DNA from: Streptomyces sp. NBC_00247
Lineage (GTDB): Bacteria; Actinomycetota; Actinomycetes; Streptomycetales; Streptomycetaceae
Direction of reading: 5' to 3'
Length of the DNA stretch: 64,000 nucleotides
Assembly: GCF_036188265.1 (NCBI RefSeq)
Contig: NZ_CP108093.1
Coordinates: forward strand, 5,166,001-5,230,000
Both the position numbers and the translations under genes were made by a program. A model generated the notes under the pieces. It was not told the DNA's origin and searched no databases. It was given only the letters and a program-made list of their open reading frames with translations. Shown here one piece after another: positions 8,585 through 15,896 of this stretch (its first letter is position 1; each line of letters begins with the position of its first letter).

Positions 8585-9805
8585 TCAGTGCCTGCTCTTC
8601 CCGGACGTCGCCGCCTCCAGCGCGCTCCGGGTGTGGGGCCCGTACACGCCCGAAGGGTCGCCCTGGATGCCGTGCACCGCCTGGTACGTCGATACGGCCA
8701 TCCGGACCCGGTCCCCGTAGGTGGAGTCGATCGGGCCGAAGTAGACCCGTGCCTCCCGCAGCCGGTTCTGGAGTTCGGCGACCTCCGATCCCGAGTCGCC
8801 TTTCTGCAGGGTGCCGCCGGTCAGGGTTGCGGTCGTGGCCGAGGGCGAAGGGTCGACCGGCGGTGCGGAGGTCGGATTGCTCGGCGTTGGCGACTGCATC
8901 CCGGCCGAAGCGGTCGGCGCCGCGCTCGCGCCGGCCGAGGGGGACGCCGAGGCGGTGGTGGCCGACGCGGAAGGAGAGGCCGACGCCGTCGTGGCGGAGG
9001 GCGAGGCCGTGGCAGAGGCGGACGCGGAGGGGGACGGGTCCGCCGGGGCGTCCGTCGCCCCGGCGGTCGAGTCCGCAACGCTCGTCGTGGCCTCCGGCGC
9101 GTTCTCCTGCCGGGCGGCCTCGTCCCCGTCGAAGACGCCACCGAGGACCGAGGCGGTCCCGACCATCACGACCACGGCCGCCGCCACTCCCAGCGCGGCG
9201 AACGGGCGCTTACGGCGGGGCTGGACGGGGTCGGGCCTGTCCGCCCTGCCCCCGCCCGCCGCGCCGGATCCGGACCCGGGGGCGGGGGCGGCCGGGGGCA
9301 TCGGGCCGGCATGCCGCGCAGAGCCGCGCGCCCCCGGGGGCACCGCCGGCAGCCGCATCGTCGCGTCGGCGGCCGCAGGCCCGCCCGTACCCCCGGCACC
9401 TCCGGTGCCTCCGGTGCCGCCAGTGCCTCCGGTGTCATGGGTGCCTTCCGGGAGAGGCGCCCCGGCGGGCGCGGCGGTCCCGGTGGGCGCACCGGCCGCA
9501 GCTTCCACGCTCACCGTCGCGACGGCCACGGTCCCCGCCTCCGCTCCGGCGTCCCGCGCCGACCCCTCGGCGTTCGGCAGCGTCACGTACGGCCTGATCC
9601 GCAACGGGTCGAAGTCCTCGGCCGCAGCGATCTCGGCGGCCTTTCCGGCCTTCCCGGTGGCCTTTCCGGTGGTGTCCCCCGCCGGTGCCGGTGCTGCTCC
9701 TGTGCCTGCGACGGCGCATCCGCAAGCGGGTGTCGCGCCCGGCCCGGGTACCGGCGGTCTGTCGTCGCGCGGGCCGCCGCAGTTCGGGCACGTCTGTCCC
9801 GTCAT
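8585..9805 (-). CDS. Membrane-anchored peptidoglycan-binding domain protein with zinc-ribbon start
   Basis: 406 residues from ATG at 9805. The N-terminus MTGQTCPNCGGPRDD with CGC at ~28 looks like a short zinc-binding knuckle. A low-complexity cytoplasmic part follows with Gly-Gly-Thr repeats (~125-145). A basic stretch RRKRPFAALG leads into one membrane helix (~205-225, VAAAVVVMVGTASVLGGVF). The external part is a long Ser/Ala/Thr/Pro stalk (~230-320), then a PG_binding_1 domain (~325-400: LQKGDSGSEVAELQNRLRE ... YGPHTRSALEAA). It is a type II-like envelope protein probably sensing or binding the cell wall; no catalytic domain is present. It is divergent from the exporter gene at 9944. Confidence 0.88.
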   Translation of the reverse strand: MTGQTCPNCGGPRDDRPPVPGPGATPACGCAVAGTGAAPAPAGDTTGKATGKAGKAAEIAAAEDFDPLRIRPYVTLPNAEGSARDAGAEAGTVAVATVSVEAAAGAPTGTAAPAGAPLPEGTHDTGGTGGTGGTGGAGGTGGPAAADATMRLPAVPPGARGSARHAGPMPPAAPAPGSGSGAAGGGRADRPDPVQPRRKRPFAALGVAAAVVVMVGTASVLGGVFDGDEAARQENAPEATTSVADSTAGATDAPADPSPSASASATASPSATTASASPSASATTASASPSAGASAAPTASAGMQSPTPSNPTSAPPVDPSPSATTATLTGGTLQKGDSGSEVAELQNRLREARVYFGPIDSTYGDRVRMAVSTYQAVHGIQGDPSGVYGPHTRSALEAATSGKSRH

Positions 9806-9943
9806 CGTGGGTCCCCTCCCCTTGAATTGTCTTGGATTATGCAGTGCGCCGAGCGCGCGTTCGACGCGGTGTCACCGCTCAGCAGGCCATAAGCGGACAT
9901 AGAGGTAAGGATGGTGTGTACCTGGAGATCCGAGGAGACACCC

Positions 9944-12010
9944 ATGGCCCAGCAGTCGACTCCGCCGCTCGCGCCCGGGGAAGGGCGGTCCACGCGGACG
10001 ATTCTGGTGGCCATCGGCGCGCTGCTGCTCGGCATGCTGCTCGCCGCACTCGACCAGACGATCGTCTCCACGGCACTCCCCACGATCGTCAGTGAGCTCG
10101 GCGGGCTGGAGCACCTGTCGTGGGTGGTCACCGCCTACATGCTGGCGGCGACGGCGGCCACCCCGCTCTGGGGCAAGCTCGGCGACCAGTACGGACGCAA
10201 AAAGCTCTTCCAGACCGCCATCGTCATCTTCCTGATCGGCTCCGCCCTCTGCGGCCTCGCGCAGAACATGCCGGAGCTGATCGGCTTCCGTGCTCTGCAG
10301 GGACTCGGCGGCGGCGGGCTGATGGTGCTCTCGATGGCCATCGTCGGCGACATCGTGCCGCCCCGGGAACGCGGCAAGTACCAGGGCCTGTTCGGAGCCG
10401 TCTTCGGCGTCACCAGTGTGCTCGGCCCGCTGTTGGGTGGCCTCTTCACCCAACATCTCTCCTGGCGCTGGGTGTTCTACATCAACCTCCCGATCGGCGT
10501 CGTCGCGCTGGGCGTCATCGCCGCCGTGCTGCACATCCCGGTCAGGCGGACCAAGCACACCATCGACTACCTCGGTACCTTCCTCATCGCCGCCGTCGCG
10601 ACCTGCCTCGTTCTGGTGGCCTCCCTGGGCGGAACGACCTGGGACTGGGGCTCCGCGCAGATCATCGGGCTGGCCGTCCTCGCCGTAGTGCTGCTGATCG
10701 TCTTCGTGGCCGTCGAACGGCGCGCCGCCGAACCCGTTCTGCCCCTGAAACTCTTCCGGATCAGGACCTTCAGCCTCGTCGCCCTCATCAGCTTCGTCAT
10801 CGGATTCGCCATGTTCGGCGCGATGACCTACCTCCCGACGTTCCTGCAGGTGGTGAAGGGCATCACCCCGACGATGTCCGGCGTGCACATGCTGCCGATG
10901 GTGCTGGGGCTGCTGCTCACCTCGACCGGCTCCGGGCAGATCGTCAGCCGCACCGGCCGCTGGAAGGTGTTCCCACTCCTTGGCACCGCCATCACCGCGA
11001 TCGGACTGCTGCTCCTGCACCGGCTCGACGTGCACAGCTCGACCTGGGAGATGAGCGCCTACTTCTTCGTCTTCGGCGCCGGCCTCGGTCTGGTGATGCA
11101 GGTTCTGGTGCTGGTCGTGCAGAACGCCGTCCCCTACGAGGACCTGGGCGTCGCCACTTCCGGCGCCACGTTCTTCCGGTCCATCGGTGCCTCCTTCGGG
11201 GTCGCCATCTTCGGCACCATCTTCACCAGCCTGCTCAACGACCGGCTCGCGGACGCGCTCGCCGGCCGGGCGCTGCCACCGGGCGTCGACGCCGGAGGGC
11301 TGGCCGCCGACCCCCGCGCCATCGGGCAGCTCCCCGCCGACCTCCGGCCCGCCGTCCTCGACGCGTTCGCGACCTCCATCACCGACGTGTTCCTCTACGC
11401 GGCCCCGGTCGTGCTGATCGCGTTCGTCGTCGCGTGGTTCCTCAGGGAGGACAAGCTGCGCGGCTCGGTGACCGCACCCGACACCACCGAGACCCTGGCC
11501 TCGAACCCGGTCGAACGCTCCTCCTACGACGAATGCGCCCGCGCCCTCTCCGTCCTCGCCACCCGCGAGGGGCGCCGCGAGATCTACGAGAAGATCACCG
11601 CCCGCGCCGGGTACGACCTGCTGCCCGCCGCCAGCTGGCTGCTGCTGCGCATCAAGCGGCACGGGGCGGTCGAGCCCGCCCGGCTCGCCGGTGTCACCCC
11701 GCTGCCGCTGAAGGTCATCATCGACGCTTCCCGGCAACTGGAGGAACGCGGACTCGCCCGCCGTGACGGCGTACAGCTGGTGCTCACCGAGCCGGGCGCG
11801 GAAGCGGTCGTCCGGCTCTCCCGGGCCCGGGAGGACTCCCTCGCCGAGATGCTGGGCGACTGGTGGGGACCGGACCGCCCGACCGATCTGGTCGCCCTGG
11901 TGTCCGAGCTGACCGCCGAGGTCAGCGGCTCCAGGAAGGAGCAGCCCCACCTGCCCGAGGCACCCCGGGACCACCAGGCCGAACCGCACCACCCGGGCCC
12001 GGGGGCCTGA
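9944..12010 (+). CDS. DHA2-type MFS drug exporter fused to a C-terminal winged-helix domain
   Basis: 688 residues from ATG at 9944 (CGAGGAGACACCC upstream). Residues ~15-500 are a 14-TM major facilitator: motif A LGDQYGRKKLFQ (~78), motif C-like GPLLGGLFTQHLSWRWVFYINLP (~165-190), and the DHA2 signature LDQTIVSTALPTI (~38). From ~510 the protein continues into a soluble domain (SSYDECARALSVLATREGRR, then LLPAASWLLLRIKRHGAVEP and LEERGLARRDGVQLVLTEPG), which has the helix-helix-wing order of MarR-type winged helices. So efflux pump and DNA-binding-like domain are one polypeptide. The arrangement recurs in Streptomyces; the soluble domain may sense drug or control expression, but that is inference. 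Ends at a hairpin terminator. Confidence 0.9.
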   Translation: MAQQSTPPLAPGEGRSTRTILVAIGALLLGMLLAALDQTIVSTALPTIVSELGGLEHLSWVVTAYMLAATAATPLWGKLGDQYGRKKLFQTAIVIFLIGSALCGLAQNMPELIGFRALQGLGGGGLMVLSMAIVGDIVPPRERGKYQGLFGAVFGVTSVLGPLLGGLFTQHLSWRWVFYINLPIGVVALGVIAAVLHIPVRRTKHTIDYLGTFLIAAVATCLVLVASLGGTTWDWGSAQIIGLAVLAVVLLIVFVAVERRAAEPVLPLKLFRIRTFSLVALISFVIGFAMFGAMTYLPTFLQVVKGITPTMSGVHMLPMVLGLLLTSTGSGQIVSRTGRWKVFPLLGTAITAIGLLLLHRLDVHSSTWEMSAYFFVFGAGLGLVMQVLVLVVQNAVPYEDLGVATSGATFFRSIGASFGVAIFGTIFTSLLNDRLADALAGRALPPGVDAGGLAADPRAIGQLPADLRPAVLDAFATSITDVFLYAAPVVLIAFVVAWFLREDKLRGSVTAPDTTETLASNPVERSSYDECARALSVLATREGRREIYEKITARAGYDLLPAASWLLLRIKRHGAVEPARLAGVTPLPLKVIIDASRQLEERGLARRDGVQLVLTEPGAEAVVRLSRAREDSLAEMLGDWWGPDRPTDLVALVSELTAEVSGSRKEQPHLPEAPRDHQAEPHHPGPGA

Positions 12011-12011
12011 C

Positions 12012-12042
12012 CGCCGACGGTCCCGGCAACTGACCGTCGGCG
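12012..12042 (+). terminator. Terminator of the exporter gene
   Basis: CGCCGACGGT (12012-12021) and ACCGTCGGCG (12033-12042) make a perfect 10-base stem directly after the stop codon. A second perfect 8-base hairpin, CCTGCTCG / CGAGCAGG, follows at 12053-12072. Confidence 0.8.
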
Positions 12043-12211
12043 CGGCCGGTGCCCTGCTCGCTCACGAGCAGGCGCGTTCGGCCCGGGGGGTGCCGCGGCG
12101 GAGCGGGTTTCGCCGACCGCCGCTCACCTCCTGACAGGAATGGCCAGGTGCTTCGGATACCGGGACGGGTCTGATGTCCATTCGCTCATGCGCCCCGGCC
12201 ATCCTCGGTGG

Positions 12212-12364
12212 CTACGCTGCGCCCGAAATGGACAAAAGACTCCATATCATGATGAAGCCGTTCTCCAGATTCAAATTCGGGGATGCTGCGGCGGCGACGC
12301 CGGTCGTCATTCCAGTTGTCAAAACGGTCAAAATGGCGAGGGCTATGACCGAGGTTTTGCACAC
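12212..12364 (-). CDS. Candidate small secreted peptide (50 aa) downstream of the SARP gene
   Basis: GTG at 12364 is preceded by an excellent ribosome site, GGAAGGA, nine bases upstream. The 50-residue product begins VCKTSVIALAILTVLTTG and has a typical signal peptide: a Lys near the start, a hydrophobic core and a small-residue cleavage region (VAAAA-S, ~23-28). The predicted mature peptide is about 23 residues (SPNLNLENGFIMIWSLLSIS...). About two thirds of codons end in G or C, well below neighbouring genes, and the surrounding ~300 bases are visibly AT-richer. It lies 139 bases downstream of, and in the same direction as, the AfsR-like regulator. I do not recognise a family. The opposite strand has an open frame (12228-12392) without a ribosome site. 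Confidence 0.4.
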   Translation of the reverse strand: MCKTSVIALAILTVLTTGMTTGVAAAASPNLNLENGFIMIWSLLSISGAA

Positions 12365-12503
12365 GTGCGATGGTCCTTCCGGGGGTTTGTGATCTTCGAG
12401 GCCCCGAAAGTAACAGAAGGCGGGAGGGGTGGCCAATTTTTTGCATATGCCACATGGGTATTCCGCGACGTGCCTAAATTTCATCCACCGTGAAATGGTT
12501 CCG

Positions 12504-15500
12504 TTACTTCCCGCCGGAAGCCTGTTCGATTTCATTCATGCGGCTATTGATGCGATCCGCGCCGATCGGGTCTCTGGTCCGGACCAGTTTGAATGCCTGC
12601 AGCAATTCTGCGCGCGCTTCGTCGGGATCTCCGGCGGCGAGTCGAATCTCGGCAAGCAGTGTCCGCGCGGAGGTTTCTGCCTCCACGTTGTGCGTGCGGG
12701 CCGCGACGGTTGCCGCAGATCGCAGCCGGTCCGTCGCGGCGGCCATGCGGCCGGCGGCGAAGTCCGCGCGTCCGAGGCGGTGCAGGGCTTGGACCTCGTG
12801 GTCGGCCGCTCCTATGTCCTGGGCGATCGTCAGTGCCTCCAGGAGGTGTCGACCGGCCTCCTCGGCGTTCCCCAGGCGCCAGTGCGCCTCGGCGATTCCC
12901 AGTAAGGCCTCGGCCTGGCTTTTCCGGTCGCCGAGTGACCGAAACTCCGAAAGCGTTGCCTCGAACATGGCGAGGGCTGCTTCTGGCTCGTCGGAGCTTG
13001 TAAGGACCTCGGCCAGATTCATGCGCACGGTCGCGCGGTCGTATCGACTGCCGTCGACTTCCAGGTAGGATAGGGATTCCTCGAACGAGTGACGGGCGGA
13101 TGTCAGCTCGCCTGCCCGCATTTGTAGTTCGCCCATGTTGTTGAGGGTCTGGCCGGAGGCGATTTTGTCGGATACATTCCGGAATCCTGTCAGCGCCTCA
13201 CGAAACTGGATGAGTGCCTGATCGCGCTCTCCGAGGAAGTGCATGGCCACAGCGATGTTGTTTCGGCTTCGTGCTCTGTCCCAGGTGTCACCCGTACGCG
13301 ACGTGATGGCGAAGGATTCCTGAAGCAGAGTGAGAGCCCTGCGATTCTCGCCGAGGTGCCAGTTCAGGGTGCCGAGGACGCGCAGCGCCTCCGCCTCGAA
13401 GGGAGCGTCGCCCAGTGCGCGGGTGAGTCCGAGCGCTCGCTCGGCCGCTGCCGCGGCCTCCGCGTAGTCCCCGATGCTCGCGTCCGCCGCGCTGAGGTCG
13501 ATCAAGGCCCGACTGAGCGCCGATGGGTCGTCGTTCGTCCGGTCCCAGTGGGCGACGGCGTGTCCCAGGAGCTTCTTGGCGTCCTGCCAGTGGCACTCCG
13601 ATTGCAGGAACCCGGCCAGGACGCCGGTGAGCCGGGCGGCCGCCTCGGGGTCGCCGTCGCTGCGGGCGTGGTCTTCGACGGCGAGGAGGTTGGCGCGTTC
13701 CGCGATCAGCCAGGACCGTGCGGTGGCGGAGTCCCACGCAGGGGGTGGAGGCGCCGGCGCCTGGGGTTGCGGTGGGCTCGGGCGGACGCGCCGGGGGTAT
13801 GCCGTCCGATCCGCGAGATCGGCCGTCGTGGTGTAGAGAGCCGTGAGGCGGCCGAGGGCCTGGCGGCGTTCAGGCTCGGCGTCCTCCGCCAGGGAAAGGC
13901 CGTAGGCGTATTCGCGGAGCAGGTCGTGGTAGCGGTAGCGGTCCGGCACGGGCTCCCTGAGAAGGTGACACGCCAACAGGCCCTCGAGTAATCGCTCGGT
14001 CGTGTCCTGCGGCATACCTAGGAGCGCGGAGGCCGCGTCGGCGGTGAACTCGGCGCCGGGGTGCAGTCCCAGGCGGCGGAACGCGGTCCGTTGCTGCGCG
14101 GTGAGCGTCCGGTAGGAGAGAGCGAACGCCCGTGCCATCTCCTGTTCCTGATCCGCGCTGTGGATCTCTGTCAGCCGCCCGTGGCTCCGGGCGAGACGCT
14201 CGGCGAGGACGGTCAGCGTCCAGGAGGTACGCGCACGGAACCTGTGTGCCACCAACTCGATCGCCAGGGGCAGATATCCGCACAGCCGCACGATCCGGGC
14301 TGTCTCCGTGGTGTCCTGGGCCCGCTCTTCCCCTGCGAAGCGGCGGAAGAGCGCGATGGCGTCCTCCTCGGGCAGCGCGTCGATCGGAACCGACAGTGCT
14401 TGGGGGATACCTGTCAGATGCCGACGGCTGGCGATGATCGTCAGGGACGGTGAACCGCTCGGCAGCAGTGGGCCGACCTGCTCGGGTCCGGTCGCGTCGT
14501 CCAGAACGATGACCACCCGGCGCTCGGCCAGCATGGTCCGCCACAGGGCCGTCCGCCCCTCCAGTTCCGCCGGAATGGAGAACGCGGGCGCACCGAGCAG
14601 CCTCAGCAGCGTGGCGAGCGCCGCCCTCGCGGTGAGCGGCTCCTGGGTGGGGGAGTGCCCGTGCAGGTCGATGTACAGCTGGCCGTCCGGGTACCTGTCG
14701 GCGAGCAGGTGGGCGCCGGCGACGGCCAGCGCGGTCTTGCCGACCCCCGCCATGCCACTGACGGCTTCCACGGTGACGACCGATCCGTCGGGCCCACCCT
14801 TCTCGGCGATCATCGAGGTGAGGGCCTGCAACTCCGGCCGGCGCCCGACGAGCGACGGCTGCTGGGGCAGATTCCGGGGCGGCGGCATGCCGACCGGTGG
14901 CCCGGCGGTCCCGGGTGGCTCCGGCGGGCTTGTGGTGGGAGTGCTCACGACGGGTCCGAGGGAACGGGAGGTTCGCCCGGCGTCGCCCCCGCAGGCCAGT
15001 TCTCCTGCCGGTACGCGCGCCAGGACGCCCCGGTGGATCGCATTCAACTCGGCCCCGGGGACGGCTCCGTACTCCGCCATCAGCGACTGCCGGGCCCGTT
15101 GGTGGACCCGGAGTGCGTCGGTGTACCGTCCGCTGCCGTAGTACGCGAGCATCAACTGCCCGATCAGGGTCTCGTCTCCTGGATGCCGCGCGACCAACGC
15201 GGTCAGTTCCGCGACCTGTTCGGAGAAATGCCCGAGCCTCAGGCCGGTCGCGATCCGCGACACGGTGGCGTTCAGCCGCGACTCATCGAGCGCCCGCCGT
15301 ACGGTGGCCGCCCAGAACCCGGGCAGCCCCGCCAGCGCCTCGCCCTGCCACAACTGCTCCGCGCGAGCCAGCAGGTCGACCGCCTTCGCGCCGCCGGCGC
15401 AGGTGGACGCGGCCTCGACGAGGTTCTGGAAGCGTCGGAGGTCCACGGTGTCGCGCGTGGTGTGCAGGGTGTAAGTGTGCGCTCTTGCGGTGATGGTCGG

Positions 15501-15746
15501 CGCGTCCGGTCCGGCTCCGACCGGCTGCAGCCGCTTGCGGAGACGCGACACGTAGGTGTGCGTGTTCTCGCGGGCGCGCTTCGGTGTGTCGCCGTCCCAG
15601 AGGCGTTCCACCAGCTCACTCAACGCCACGGGACGTCCCGCCTCCAGAGCGAGCGCGGCGAGCAGCAGCCGTTCCTTGTCCGATCCGAGCGTCAGCCAGT
15701 GCCCGTTCAGCCGCAGCCCCACCGGTCCGAGAATCTGGATTTCCAC
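12504..15746 (-). CDS. AfsR/SARP-family transcriptional activator (OmpR-like DBD, BTAD, NB-ARC, TPR)
   Basis: 1080 residues from GTG at 15746 (VEIQILGPVGLRLNG). Domains in order: winged-helix Trans_reg_C (~1-95; LSELVERLWDGDTPKRAREN, YVSRLRKRL), bacterial transcriptional activation domain (~100-245; WQGEALAGLPG, YYGSGRYTDALRVHQRAR), Pro-rich linker, NB-ARC ATPase (~315-620; Walker A GMAGVGKTAL ~330, Walker B VVIVLDDA, GYLPLAIEL, YHDLLREYA), then TPR repeats (~770-1060). Such proteins activate antibiotic clusters or global secondary metabolism through tandem direct repeats. Two in-frame TTA codons (forward-strand bases 13989-13991 and 12903-12905) make translation dependent on the bldA tRNA. 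It is divergent from the NB-ARC gene at 15897. The open frame extends upstream to 16085 but that overlaps the divergent gene. Confidence 0.92.
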   Translation of the reverse strand: MEIQILGPVGLRLNGHWLTLGSDKERLLLAALALEAGRPVALSELVERLWDGDTPKRARENTHTYVSRLRKRLQPVGAGPDAPTITARAHTYTLHTTRDTVDLRRFQNLVEAASTCAGGAKAVDLLARAEQLWQGEALAGLPGFWAATVRRALDESRLNATVSRIATGLRLGHFSEQVAELTALVARHPGDETLIGQLMLAYYGSGRYTDALRVHQRARQSLMAEYGAVPGAELNAIHRGVLARVPAGELACGGDAGRTSRSLGPVVSTPTTSPPEPPGTAGPPVGMPPPRNLPQQPSLVGRRPELQALTSMIAEKGGPDGSVVTVEAVSGMAGVGKTALAVAGAHLLADRYPDGQLYIDLHGHSPTQEPLTARAALATLLRLLGAPAFSIPAELEGRTALWRTMLAERRVVIVLDDATGPEQVGPLLPSGSPSLTIIASRRHLTGIPQALSVPIDALPEEDAIALFRRFAGEERAQDTTETARIVRLCGYLPLAIELVAHRFRARTSWTLTVLAERLARSHGRLTEIHSADQEQEMARAFALSYRTLTAQQRTAFRRLGLHPGAEFTADAASALLGMPQDTTERLLEGLLACHLLREPVPDRYRYHDLLREYAYGLSLAEDAEPERRQALGRLTALYTTTADLADRTAYPRRVRPSPPQPQAPAPPPPAWDSATARSWLIAERANLLAVEDHARSDGDPEAAARLTGVLAGFLQSECHWQDAKKLLGHAVAHWDRTNDDPSALSRALIDLSAADASIGDYAEAAAAAERALGLTRALGDAPFEAEALRVLGTLNWHLGENRRALTLLQESFAITSRTGDTWDRARSRNNIAVAMHFLGERDQALIQFREALTGFRNVSDKIASGQTLNNMGELQMRAGELTSARHSFEESLSYLEVDGSRYDRATVRMNLAEVLTSSDEPEAALAMFEATLSEFRSLGDRKSQAEALLGIAEAHWRLGNAEEAGRHLLEALTIAQDIGAADHEVQALHRLGRADFAAGRMAAATDRLRSAATVAARTHNVEAETSARTLLAEIRLAAGDPDEARAELLQAFKLVRTRDPIGADRINSRMNEIEQASGGK

Positions 15747-15896
15747 CAGCGCCCCCGCTGGTCCGTCGAATGGCTCATGAGCATGGCATCGGGCGGGGAA
15801 TTCCGCCATACACCGCTGCCGCCTTGGCGTGATCCGGACGCCTTCTCGATGGTCGTTCCCGGCCGTGTCGGGGTAGAACGCGAAAGAGGCCGGGCC
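15747..15896. promoter_or_regulatory. Divergent promoter region between the SARP and NB-ARC/TPR genes
   Basis: 150 bases separate the GTG at 15746 from the ATG at 15897. Both promoters must lie here or within the opposite gene's start. No close match to a -35/-10 pair was identified. If the SARP regulates the pair, its direct-repeat operator should be here. Confidence 0.5.

Noticed and set aside
12228..12392. Plus-strand open frame MDKRLHIMMKPFSRFKFGDA over the AT-rich gap
   Set aside because: No ribosome site before the ATG and no coding bias; the minus-strand frame has both a good site and a signal peptide.
13290..15550. Long plus- and minus-strand frames over the SARP gene
   Set aside because: Shadows of the GC-rich reading frame; they lack ribosome sites and domain matches.
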